Shown here: in pieces, positions 14,285 through 23,787 of the stretch
Numbering within the stretch: position 1 is the stretch's first letter
Layout of the letters: each line of letters begins with the position of its first letter
Source: Coenobita brevimanus
Lineage: Eukaryota > Arthropoda > Malacostraca > Decapoda > Coenobitidae
NCBI GenBank assembly: GCA_032717465.1
Contig: CM064732.1
Span: 19,684,242-19,748,241 of the forward strand
Reading direction: 5' to 3'
Length of the DNA stretch: 64,000 nucleotides
Notes under the pieces: generated by a model
Databases searched by the model: none
What the model saw: the letters and a program-made list of their open reading frames with translations, nothing else
Told to the model about the DNA's origin: nothing
Made by a program: the position numbers and the translations under genes

Positions 14285-14668
14285 CATCATCAGCCGTTGA
14301 GGTCCACTGCAGGACCGGCCTATCCCTACCGAAGCAGGGACGATACAGCCAGTGTACATCTACACAGTGGCTTAGGCTGTCTGGTTGAGACTGTAAGTTG
14401 AGAAGTGCTTGTGAATGTGATTGCAGTCTTGTAGTGGCTTTGGATTTGTGTGTAGTCTGTGAACCAAGTGTAATCGTCCGGCCCTAAGCCGACTGGGTGC
14501 AAGCATACTAGTCTGAGACACTGGTTCAACCACTTCACCCCTTATGTCCGCCAAAGTAGTAAGTGGCTTGGTGATCACTCCCCAAAGTTTTTACAACTCT
14601 AGCGGGAGGAGAATCCGCATCCACCAGCATGCCAGTTGCACAGTCTAAAACTGTACAACAGAGGCTCC
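14282..14668 (-). mobile_element. SINE-A copy 2 (full length)
   Basis: This is the reverse complement of the 4486-4867 element. Read on the minus strand it begins GGAGCCTCTGTTGTACAG and ends GGCTGATGATGAT before (TA)n. The body matches copies 1 and 3 well. The tRNA-like head differs from copy 1: it carries GGATTCTCCTCCCG in the B-box position, and the segment between the boxes is different. Either the head has diverged faster than the body or two subfamilies exist. Confidence 0.75.
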
Positions 14669-14756
14669 ATATCCATCTATCTATCTATCTATCTATCGAT
14701 AGATAGATAGATAGATAGACAGAGATTGAGAGAGATATATAGTGTATATATATACA

Positions 14757-14837
<81 letters not shown>

Positions 14838-14873
14838 GAGATTGATAGATAGACATAGGTATAGATATATTCA

Positions 14874-14956
<83 letters not shown>

Positions 14957-14985
14957 GAGAGAGAGAGAGAGAGAGAGATTAGTGG
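14669..14985. repeat. (ATCT)n/(GATA)n inverted pair, (TA)n and (GA)n arrays
   Basis: An ATCT run flips at about 14698 into GATA repeats, making a near-perfect inverted pair. Long TA arrays follow (about 14755-14806 and 14875-14953), separated by more GATA units, and then a short GA run. Confidence 0.93.
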
Positions 14986-14986
14986 T

Positions 14987-15229
14987 AGGTGGTGGCGACC
15001 ATCATCCACTCATTTGATGTAGTGCTGCCTACTTCTTCCTTAGCCTTTATCATTCTTTTTCTGCGCCTGCTCTCCTCTCTTCTTATTTCTCCCATCTTTC
15101 CTGTCACTTCGTATTGCTTTTCTTGCCATGACAGGTGGCTTTACATTGAGTGACAAGCCAAATGGTTTCCTGTAAGCCAAGAAACCATTTACAACGCTGG
15201 GTGGTAACCATATAACCAAACCATACGTG
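14987..15229 (+). mobile_element. SINE-B 5' half, copy 4
   Basis: GTGGTGGCGACCATCATCCA and GATGTAGTGCTGCC match the 5' block of copy 5. The pyrimidine block follows, then the hairpin region ATGGTTTCC, loop, GAAACCAT, and GGTGGTAACCATATAACCAA. Similarity to the other copies stops there, before the A-box-like region. The next roughly 40 bp are unassigned up to the end of LINE-A copy 2. Confidence 0.65.
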
Positions 15230-15270
15230 CTCCCTAAGTGTCAACAAGTGGGTTGGTGGAGGGTTAGTGC

Positions 15271-17328
15271 CCCCGCTATTTCACTGCCCCGCTCCCAGCT
15301 CACACACCCCTCTCGCATATACCTCTCCACTCAATCCCTCCACCTCATCCTCGGCCTCCCCCTCTCTCTCTCTCCTCCCACCTCACTCACATACATTCTC
15401 CTCGTCGGTCTCTCACTCTCCATCTTCTCCACATGGCTAAACCACCTCAGTGTGTTTCTCCCAACACTTCCTATCACATCCACATCCACACCACAACACT
15501 CCTTCACTTCCTCATTTGTCAGTCTGTCTCTCCATGTGACTCCACATGCTCCTCTCAAATAACTCGTTTCCACTGCTCTCACTCCTGACTTCTGTCCCTC
15601 CAACAAGGTCTAAGTTTCACTTCCATATGTTAGAGTTGATATCACACTACTGTCATGTAGTAACTTTTTCACTTCCATGCTCACTTCCCTGTCTCTCATC
15701 ACTGCTTTCAAGGAACCAGAAACCTTTCTTCCTTGTTGCACCCTTTCAAGCACTTCACCCTCTAAACTCCCATCCTTACTCATCACACTGCCCAAGTACT
15801 TAAAAGTACTCACATTTTCCATTTCCTCCTCATCCAACCCCATTGTACATTCGCTGACTTCACTTCTCTCGAAGACCATAACTTTACTCCTTCCTACGTT
15901 CACCTTTAGATTCCGTTTCTCACACACTCTCCCAAACTCATCCACCAAGCCTTGCAGCTCCCCTTCGTGTTCACTTAACAACACATTATCAACTGCAAAC
16001 AACAGCACAGGGAGTTTCCAAACACTGCCCTCTCTCATTAGAGCCACTCTAACATCCAATGCCTTACCTTGATTCTCATTTATAACCCCATCCGTATACA
16101 GATTGAACAACCATGGTGACATGATACATCCCTGTTTCAATCCAACTTTCAATAGAGAAATTCACTCAGTTCGCTATCCGCAAGCACTGCAGCCTTAGCA
16201 CCCTCGTACATACTCTTCACGGCACTCAACAACTTCCCATCTACTCCATGTATTCTTAATACTTTCCATAATCCTTGTCACATGCTTAATACTTTCCACA
16301 GTCCCGTCATATGCTTTCTCCAAATCCTTGAATGCCGCATACAACTCCTCCCTTCTCTAGAAACTTTTCCACTAAAGATCTAAGAATGAATATCTGATGT
16401 ACACAACCTCTTCCCTTCCTAAAACCTCCCTGTTCTTCTCCAAATTGTCCCTGTTTTTTCCCTAACTCTGTCAGTAAGTTCCCTGCCATATACTTTTCCT
16501 ATTATACTAGAAAGACAAATGTCTCCCTAATTACCACAGACATCTTCTTCCCCATTTCCTCTGTATAGGGGAACAATTATACATAAATTCCAATCCTCCG
16601 GGACTCTACCTTCCTCCCAGGTTAATCTGCATATCTTCCACATCCTTTCTACTACTAACTCTTCCACATGGTTCAACATTTCACCACACATTCCATCAAT
16701 TTATGGGGCTTTCCCCATTGTAACTTTCTTGATTACTTCCACAACTTACATCCTACTGATTTCTTCCTCTCTTCTCACATTCCTCCGTCTCCCAGTCATT
16801 CCCTAGCCACTTTCAATAGCATTTCTTTCATTCTCTGTGTTCAACAATTCCTTAAAGTGTTCTCTCCATCTGCTCACTTTTTCTCCCATCTACACTAGTA
16901 CTCTACCATTTTTTTCTTTCTCTCCGCATCTAACTTCTTTGGCACCCTGTCTAACTCTCTTTACTTCATTCCAGAACATTTCCTTACATTCCCTCCAATT
17001 TACACTGTAAGTTCTTCCAAATTCCTCATCCACTGTCTTCTTACTCTCTTTTATTATCTTCTTTTGTGCCACCGCCTCTCTCACCTCTTCATTCCACCAT
17101 GCTGTTCCTTACACCCCCTTTCATCTTCTCTTCACCCCACACACCACCTCACATGCTGCACAGATTTCTTCTGTGAATACCTTGCACACACCTTCCACGT
17201 CCCCCATCTCCTCCTATCAATATTTACCCAATCGCTCCTGCACTTCCCTATTATATTCTGCCTTTTTTTTCCATCCTCTTGTAATCTTTCCACCCTACTT
17301 GTATGAACTACTTCCTCCTGTCCCTCCC

Positions 17329-17333
<5 letters not shown>
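15271..17333 (-). pseudogene. LINE-A (RTE-like) reverse transcriptase pseudogene, copy 2
   Basis: This minus-strand relative of LINE-A copy 1 is truncated at both ends. The longest readable piece (15610-16152) holds GLKQGCIMSPWLFNLYTDGV and a catalytic box read as FAVDN where FADDT is usual, so the RT active site is destroyed. The frame that continues at 15331-15606 gives RGACGVTWRDRLTNEEV and a WFSHVEKM segment, then GRPRMRW. An upstream piece (16307-16489) carries EEQGGFRKGRGCVHQIF. In the parts that can be compared it keeps better frame than copy 1. The outer 5' edge abuts (TA)n. The 3' ends of copies 1 and 2 converge on the 14.2-15.3 kb repeat cluster. Confidence 0.8.

Positions 17334-17367
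<34 letters not shown>
17334..17367. repeat. (TA)n array at left edge of intact LTR element
   Basis: The array is flanked by LINE-A copy 2 on the left and by the TG of the LTR on the right. The other end of the LTR element also abuts an AT run. Confidence 0.95.
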
Positions 17368-17371
<4 letters not shown>

Positions 17372-18148
17372 ACGAAACAGAGAAAGATAATGCACACTTT
17401 AAGTGAGAATACTAAAAATCACTACTGTCCCGTAAAGTTCCAGGTTCAAAACAAAAGAGTTAGGTAAAATTACAAGTTAAAGTTTAATGTTCAAATTAAC
17501 AACTAAACATTCAGGACTCATAAGGATAATGTAATGGCAAAAAACAGGTTAAATATATGGTTAACTGCAATAGCCTCTATTAACACGAAATTAGCAAGAG
17601 TAAATTTATCTAAGTCAGCCCTGATAAAATGAGAAAACCAGATAATACTCAGTGAATGCAAGATATATTATTACAGATACAAAATATTATTATAATGGCT
17701 GACAATATGAATTACAAAAACTTTACTAGGCCTACGAATCAACACCTTATGCTATACAGTACAAGAACAAAATGTAATAACACTTATACTCAAATTACAC
17801 AGCTGCTAGATGGCTGGAGACTTCCTGAGCACTCACAATAATAACAACTGTACAGGGGAGGACAGAGATGTGAGCAAAATGAGGAGTAGATCTATGTGGC
17901 AATTAATGCAGAGACTGAGCTCATTATATAGGGGCCGGCAGAGCTTGATACAACTTGTAAGAAGGACGCGCAAATGAAGCCATAGGGTACAAAGAGTTGA
18001 CAATCCTGCTCTGAACAACAGAAAGAACGACTTACTCTACTATAAGGGTAGAAGGGGAGAGTGAGGTAGAACACGCTCGTGATCAAACATGCAGCATACT
18101 GTACGTTAGAATTACACAAAGGATGATGAAATCATAGGCTATGTAACA
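17368..18148 (-). repeat. 3' LTR of intact Gmr1-like element
   Basis: This 781-bp LTR lies downstream of the Gag-Pol stop in element orientation. Its ends are TGTTAC and GTAACA. It matches the 5' LTR at 22948-23728 at about 98.5% by hand count and the LTR at 3623-4415 less closely. The promoter, start site and poly(A) signal were not located. Confidence 0.95.
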
Positions 18149-18157
18149 CCTCCCCAC
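18149..18157 (-). promoter_or_regulatory. Polypurine tract next to 3' LTR
   Basis: Read on the minus strand, GTGGGGAGG ends exactly at the 3' LTR boundary, preceded by a T-rich run. Purine runs in this position prime plus-strand DNA synthesis in LTR elements. The assignment rests on position and composition. Confidence 0.75.
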
Positions 18158-18197
18158 AAAGAAAAAGGAAATTTCTTATTACTCTAAAACAATCCGT

Positions 18198-21100
18198 CTA
18201 AAGTCTAGATAAGCAATCTGCAATAACATTTTCTTTCCCCTTGACATGTTGTATGTCTGATGAATACTCCTGAAGAAGTAGACTCCATCTTGTCAATCTC
18301 TGATTTTTATCTTTAAACTTACTAAGGAATTTCAGTGGGTTATGATCGGTATAAATGACTATGGGGTCAAAACCAGAACACAAATAAAATGAAAAATGCT
18401 GTAAACCCAAAATCAAGACCAAAAGCTCTTTCTCAATAGTTGAGTAGTTCTTTTGAGGTGGAATGAACTTCTTACTGTAATAAGATACAGGGTGTTCACT
18501 ACCCTGATCATCCTCTTGCAGCAAAACAGCCCCAGCTCCTGTATCACTTGCATCAACAGCCATCTTAAAAGGCTTAGCAAAATTTGGAGTAGCGAGCACT
18601 GGCTGACTTAATAGGATAGCTTTAAGTTTGTTGAAAGAGGATTCACAGTTATCGGTCCAGACAAATTTAACTTCCTTTTTCAGTAGGTCTGTAAGTGGTG
18701 ATACAAGAATTGAAAAGTTAAGAACAAATCTCCTGTAATAACCTACCATTCCCAAAAATCTTTGTAGCTCTTTCCTACTTTTAGGTCTGGGAAGATCACT
18801 TATAACCTGAACCTTAGCTCCTGGTGGTGCAACATGTCCATCACCAATTACGTACCCAAGATACTGAACTTTAGCTTGACCAAACTCACGCTTTGATAAA
18901 TTAGCTACAAGATTAGCCTGAACCAAACGCTCAAGAAATTTACTGACATGGCATAGGTGATCTCTCCAGTTGTCACTGAAGATTAATACATCATCAATAT
19001 AAACAACACACCCTGCCAAACCCTCTGTTACAACATTCATGAGCTTCTGAAATGTGGCTGGTGCATTCTTCATACCATATGGCATTACAGAACATGCAAA
19101 AGTCTTTCCTAGTGTTACAAAACATGAGATCTCCCTAGCACGTTCAGTCATACGTACTTGCCAGTATCCCTTTAACAAATCAAACTTACTTATGTACCTA
19201 TCCTTTCCGATCTGGTCTATGCAATCTTCCACGCGAGGGAGAGGGTAAGTGTCTGTTTTGGTTATCTGATTAACACGTCTGTAGTCGATGCAAAGCCGCT
19301 GTGACCCACCTGGCTTAGGGACTAGAGTGACAGGAGAACTCCACTCGCTCTGACAGGGCTCAATCATCTTGTGGTCCAACAGGTAGCCAAGCTTCTTCTG
19401 GATGAGAGGAACTTTCACTGGGTTCACATGGTAAGGAGGCAATTTAATTGGCTTTGCGTCTCCAACATCGACATCATGCATCAACACAGTGGTTCTTCCT
19501 GGAGTGGCACGGAACACTTGCGGGTACTCCTGCAGTAATGCCGAAAACTCCTGCCTTTCCTCGGGAGGTAGATGAGAAAGCTTAGTCTGGAGATCATTCA
19601 TGATATCAGGATTCTTCCCCAAACTATCACTCAGGCTCATGCTGCATGAGAGAACTTCACTTGCAGACTCGGGTGGAACAGCTGCAGTGCAGACTGGGTT
19701 ATTTTCGTCCCGCCTGTGATATAACTTGAGCATGTTGATGTGACAAAGTTGCTTGTTCTTTCTACGATCTGGTGTGGCAATGACATAGTTGACATCACTG
19801 AGTTTCTTCTCCACGAAATAAGGACCACTAAACTTGGCTTGAAGAGGTTGCCCATGGACTGGTAGCAGAATCAAAACCTGATCTCCTGGCTGAAAGTGGC
19901 GTAACCTGGACTTCTTATCATACCAAGTCTTCATCTTCTCCTGAGCAGCTCCTAAATTCTCTCTCGCCAGCTGTAAATCAGTGGACAGCCGTTCTTTGAA
20001 CTTCATCACATACTCCAACAGGTTGACGTCATCTTCCTCCGACAGCCAGCATTCCTTGAGTAACTTAAGGGGTCCTCTTACTTCATGGCCAAAAAGTAGT
20101 TCAAAAGGTGAGAAGCCCAGTGATTCATTTGGAGATTCTCTTGCGGCAAATACAACGAATGGAAGACCTTTATCCCAGTCTTTCTGATGTTCCAAACAGT
20201 ATTTCTTGAGCATCGATTTGAGTGTTTGATGATATCTCTCCAATGCTCCTTGGGTCTGGGGATGGTAAGCTGAAGACGTGATCTGGGTGATGCCCAACTC
20301 TTTCAGAGACTGCTTGAAAACATTTGACATGAAATTACTTCCCCGGTCTAACTGTACCTCCTTGGGCAGACCAAACTTTGTGAAGAACCCTAGCATTTCC
20401 TTAACCACGTTCTTTGCTGAGATATTTCTAAGTGGAATGGCTTCAGGATAACGAGTAGCCATATCAATCAGGGTCAACACATAAAAAAATCCTGAAGAAG
20501 TCTTAGGAAGAGGGCCCACAATATCCACCAACACACGGGTGAAAGGCGCCTCAAAAGGAGGAATGGGAACTAGAGGTGCAACCTTTTCGGTCTGATTACA
20601 CTTCCCTACAACTTGACAGGTGTGACAAGACTTATAATACCAGGAAACATCCCTGAAGATACCTGGCCAGTAGAAGTGTTTCAAAATGCGTGCCACAGTC
20701 TTCCTCACTCCAAGGTGTCCTGCCAAACTGGAATCATGAGCCACTCTAATGATATCCTGCCTACAAACACGAGGGATGACAACTTGATGTACAACCTCCC
20801 ATTCACAGTCGGCTGATGCTGTTGGGGGTCTCCACTTATTCTTAAGTACTCCTGACTTTATATAATAAGTAGAAGCACCGGCTGACTCTTCCTCACTGCA
20901 AGCAGAGTTAGCTAGACCTTTCAACTCAGGGTCAGCAACCTGCAACTCAACCAACTCTTGATGAGACAAATTATCAACACTACGGGGTACTGCCTCATCT
21001 GGTGAGTGGTCCAAATTAGCAAGAAAAGTGTCAGCTAGGATAACATCATCATCATCATTATCCCCTAAGTCACCAGTAATTTTAGACTTAGCCCTAGTGA

Positions 21101-22895
21101 CAGCACATGCAGAGAACACATCAGGGACATCACAATCCTGGGTCGCAGTCACTGGCTCACTAGACAACTGAGGAGCTGGACACACTTGACTTCCACCAAT
21201 ATCATTTCCAAGTAAGAAAGTTACACCTGACATTGGGAGTGTCTCAACCAACCCAACCATAAAAGAACCATTAACAAAACCAGACTCTAAATTCACTCTG
21301 CACAGAGGGACAGAGAAGTAATTATTCCCTACACCTTGTAACATTACCGTTTCATCAGAGGAATTAACATTAGAGCCTAGAACACTGGTCAGCATAAGGG
21401 ATTGGCAAGCACCTGTATCACGATATATTTTAACTGATTTCCTGTCATTACTGTCCAGAGGACTGACAAAACCATCAGACAGGAAATTAGCACATGAACT
21501 CTTGAGAGTGTCACCCACGTTACTGCTCAAAAGAGGAGCTCCATCATGAGAATTTAATTTACCCGTCAAAGTAGGTTTAGTTAACTCAGTTAAAGAATTC
21601 TGGGAACTCTCAAGGGTGGACACTAGACCAATTGACTGAATATTTAAAGACTCCTTTTTGTTCACATCACGCTGTCTCCTGAAACATTTCTCGGTAGTAT
21701 GACCAAGCTTACTACAATATGTACATTTACTTTTCTGAAACCTAGAGGTGAAGCTGGTATTTACTTCCTGAGAAACATCATCTTTATTCTCTTTCCTGTT
21801 ACCTGTACTCTGAATAGAGGCAACGTACTTACTCTCAGCTTTCCTTTTTTCTTTAGAATATCTCTTATGAGTGAGAACATATTCATCAGCTAAAACCGCA
21901 GCATCAGACAAATTATCTATTCTTTTCTCATCAAGATATAGACTTACATCATTATTAATACATCTTTTCAAGTCCTCCAGCAAAATCATCTGCTTAAATT
22001 TGTCAAAATCAGAATCCACATTCTTAGAATTTAACCACTGCTCTAACAGATCTTCTTTGATTTTTGCATACTCAACATGGGATTGCTTATCTTGCTTATA
22101 AGTTGTCCTAAATTTTACTCTATAGGCTTCAGGAACAAGCTCATAGGCCTTAAGAATCAAGCTCTTAACTACATCATAATTATTAGATTGATCCTGAGGC
22201 AAAGATGCATAAGTTACTTGAGCTTTACCGGTGAGAACAGTTTGAAGGAGTACTGGCCAATACTTTTTGGGCCAATTAAAACCTGTAGCTACCCTCTCAA
22301 ACAACTGAAAATACTTTGTTAAATCAGATTCATTAAAAGGAGGGACAAGTTTAACATTTTTAGCCACATCGAAATCATCAGAGCTAGATGATCCAGTTCC
22401 ACCTTGTTTCATGCGATACTCATGGTTTGCCTGAATCCTAGCAAGTTCAATTTGTGCCTGAGCCTGTATCTGTGCCTCCTGAATACGAGCCTGAGATTCA
22501 GCCTCCTTCGCATTTGCCTGAAATTCAGCCTCCTGAATACGAGTCTGAGACTCCGCCTCCTTAGCCTGAGACTCAGCCTCCGTAGCACGTACCTGAAACT
22601 CAGCCTCCTTAACACGAGCCTCCTGCAGAGCTAGCTGTAACTTAGCTATTACAATCTGCGTTTGCTCATTTGGAGGAGTTACATTAAACATGCTTTTATT
22701 AATCATGCCAACAATTTGATCTTTAGAATGATGAGAGTGAACTGCAATTCCCAATTGTTGAGCAACAAGCTTAAGTTCATTCTTTGTTCTGTTTTCAACA
22801 TCACACACTGTTTGCACATTTGACAAAAAATCTTTGGCTTCATCAAGCGTAGTAATAGTAGACATCATGAATAAATCACAGTCACAAAATATCAA
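18198..22895 (-). CDS. Gag-protease-integrase-RT-RNase H polyprotein, intact
   Basis: One frame of 1565 codons encodes the whole Gag-Pol. An EA/Q-rich coiled-coil repeat lies at about 90-155 and the capsid-like Gag at about 180-345. The zinc knuckle is C391-C394-H399-C404. The protease site is D493-T-G. The integrase zinc finger is H720, H727, C757, C760, the DDE core is D791, D850 and E886 (35 residues between the last two), and the GPYF box is at 1024-1027. RT follows, with D1239 in the KFDLLKGYW motif and YIDD at 1299-1302. RNase H has D1448, E1488, D1517 and D1560, and the protein ends ADCLSRL. All catalytic residues I can check are present. The start is the first ATG, 52 bases after the LTR; two later Met codons (10 and 11) are possible starts. 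Gag and Pol are fused with no frameshift, so their ratio must be set in another way. Confidence 0.93.
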   Translation of the reverse strand: MIFCDCDLFMMSTITTLDEAKDFLSNVQTVCDVENRTKNELKLVAQQLGIAVHSHHSKDQIVGMINKSMFNVTPPNEQTQIVIAKLQLALQEARVKEAEFQVRATEAESQAKEAESQTRIQEAEFQANAKEAESQARIQEAQIQAQAQIELARIQANHEYRMKQGGTGSSSSDDFDVAKNVKLVPPFNESDLTKYFQLFERVATGFNWPKKYWPVLLQTVLTGKAQVTYASLPQDQSNNYDVVKSLILKAYELVPEAYRVKFRTTYKQDKQSHVEYAKIKEDLLEQWLNSKNVDSDFDKFKQMILLEDLKRCINNDVSLYLDEKRIDNLSDAAVLADEYVLTHKRYSKEKRKAESKYVASIQSTGNRKENKDDVSQEVNTSFTSRFQKSKCTYCSKLGHTTEKCFRRQRDVNKKESLNIQSIGLVSTLESSQNSLTELTKPTLTGKLNSHDGAPLLSSNVGDTLKSSCANFLSDGFVSPLDSNDRKSVKIYRDTGACQSLMLTSVLGSNVNSSDETVMLQGVGNNYFSVPLCRVNLESGFVNGSFMVGLVETLPMSGVTFLLGNDIGGSQVCPAPQLSSEPVTATQDCDVPDVFSACAVTRAKSKITGDLGDNDDDDVILADTFLANLDHSPDEAVPRSVDNLSHQELVELQVADPELKGLANSACSEEESAGASTYYIKSGVLKNKWRPPTASADCEWEVVHQVVIPRVCRQDIIRVAHDSSLAGHLGVRKTVARILKHFYWPGIFRDVSWYYKSCHTCQVVGKCNQTEKVAPLVPIPPFEAPFTRVLVDIVGPLPKTSSGFFYVLTLIDMATRYPEAIPLRNISAKNVVKEMLGFFTKFGLPKEVQLDRGSNFMSNVFKQSLKELGITQITSSAYHPQTQGALERYHQTLKSMLKKYCLEHQKDWDKGLPFVVFAARESPNESLGFSPFELLFGHEVRGPLKLLKECWLSEEDDVNLLEYVMKFKERLSTDLQLARENLGAAQEKMKTWYDKKSRLRHFQPGDQVLILLPVHGQPLQAKFSGPYFVEKKLSDVNYVIATPDRRKNKQLCHINMLKLYHRRDENNPVCTAAVPPESASEVLSCSMSLSDSLGKNPDIMNDLQTKLSHLPPEERQEFSALLQEYPQVFRATPGRTTVLMHDVDVGDAKPIKLPPYHVNPVKVPLIQKKLGYLLDHKMIEPCQSEWSSPVTLVPKPGGSQRLCIDYRRVNQITKTDTYPLPRVEDCIDQIGKDRYISKFDLLKGYWQVRMTERAREISCFVTLGKTFACSVMPYGMKNAPATFQKLMNVVTEGLAGCVVYIDDVLIFSDNWRDHLCHVSKFLERLVQANLVANLSKREFGQAKVQYLGYVIGDGHVAPPGAKVQVISDLPRPKSRKELQRFLGMVGYYRRFVLNFSILVSPLTDLLKKEVKFVWTDNCESSFNKLKAILLSQPVLATPNFAKPFKMAVDASDTGAGAVLLQEDDQGSEHPVSYYSKKFIPPQKNYSTIEKELLVLILGLQHFSFYLCSGFDPIVIYTDHNPLKFLSKFKDKNQRLTRWSLLLQEYSSDIQHVKGKENVIADCLSRL
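22476..22604 (-). repeat. Coiled-coil repeat expansion inside Gag
   Basis: About 43 residues here are absent from copy 1. They consist of four to five variants of KEAESQ/QEAEFQ joined by short Arg/Ala/Thr linkers. Copy 1 passes directly from RVKEA to QIQAQAQ. The expansion keeps the frame and the heptad-like pattern of charged and Ala/Gln residues, so it lengthens a predicted helical segment. The underlying DNA is a degenerate tandem repeat of 21-27 bp. Confidence 0.8.
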
Positions 22896-22925
22896 GCAAT
22901 ATCCTTATGATAATATCCTGAATAT

Positions 22926-22941
22926 CCTGGCGAGGTCGCCA
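22926..22941 (-). promoter_or_regulatory. Primer-binding site of intact Gmr1-like element
   Basis: Minus-strand TGGCGACCTCGCCAGG begins six bases inside the 5' LTR. A TGG start and this position are standard for a tRNA primer-binding site. The tRNA was not identified. The F2 element at 52536 has a similar site, TTGGCAACCTC followed by CCAGGATATT. Confidence 0.7.
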
Positions 22942-22947
22942 AATTTA

Positions 22948-23728
22948 TGTTACGAAACAGAGAAAGATAATGTACACTTTAAGTGAGAATACTAAAAATC
23001 ACTACTGTCCCGTAAAGTTCCAGGTTCAAAACAAAAGAGTTAGGTAAAATTACAAGTTAAAGTTTAATGCTCAAACTAATAACTAAACATTCAGGACTCA
23101 TAAGGATAATGTAATGGCAAAAAACAGGTTAAATATATGGTTAACTGCAATAGCCTCTATTAACACGAAATTAGCAAGAGTAAATTTATCTAAGTCAGCC
23201 CTGATAAAATGAGAAAACCAGATAATACTCAGTGAATGCAAGATATATTATTACAGATACAAAATATTATTAATAATGGCTGACAATATGAATTACAAAA
23301 ACTTTACTAGGCCTACGAATCAACACCTTACGCTATACAGTACAAGAACAAAATGTAATAAACTTATACTGAAATTACACAGCTGCTAGATGGCTGGAGA
23401 CTTCCTGAGCACTCACAATAATAACAACTGTACAGGGGAGGACAGAGATGTGAGCAAAATGAGGAGTAGATCTAAGTGGCAATTAATGCAGAGACTGAGC
23501 TCATTATATAGGGGCCGGCAGAGCTTGATACAACTTGTAAGAAGGACGTGCAAATGAAGCCATAGGGGACAAAGAGTTGACAATCCTGCTCTGAACAACA
23601 GAAAGAACGACTTACTCTACTATAAGGGTAGAAGGGGGGAGTGAGGTTGAACACGCTCGTGATCAAACATGCAGCATACTGTACTTTAGAATTACACAAA
23701 GGATGATGAAATCATAGGCTATGTAACA
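22948..23728 (-). repeat. 5' LTR of intact Gmr1-like element
   Basis: This 781-bp LTR lies upstream of the Gag start in element orientation and should contain the element's promoter. I could not place a TATA box or initiator with confidence. The outer end abuts an AT run that continues into (TG)n. Confidence 0.95.
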
Positions 23729-23752
23729 ATATATATATATAGTGTGTGTGTT

Positions 23753-23786
<34 letters not shown>
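23729..23786. repeat. (AT)n(TG)n microsatellite at right edge of LTR element
   Basis: A short AT run of about 12 bp is followed by TG repeats with small interruptions. Confidence 0.92.

Positions 23787-23787
<1 letters not shown>

Larger units (their letters stand above)
17368..23728 (-). mobile_element. Complete Gmr1-like Ty3/Gypsy LTR retrotransposon
   Basis: This 6361-bp element on the minus strand has 781-bp LTRs at both ends (TGTTAC to GTAACA), a primer-binding site, a polypurine tract and a single uninterrupted Gag-Pol frame. Hand comparison of the two LTRs gives about 12 substitutions and 2 one-base indels, roughly 1.5%, so insertion was fairly recent. The domain order is Gag, protease, integrase, RT, RNase H. 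Standard Gypsy elements have integrase after RNase H; integrase before RT within a Gypsy-type pol defines the Gmr1-like group. Both outer edges lie in TA repeats, so the expected short target duplication cannot be told from the array. I see no env gene. It could be a mobile, autonomous copy. Confidence 0.95.

Noticed and set aside
18198..22895. An envelope gene after RNase H
   Set aside because: The frame ends at ADCLSRL and the polypurine tract and LTR follow within about 50 bp; there is no room for env.
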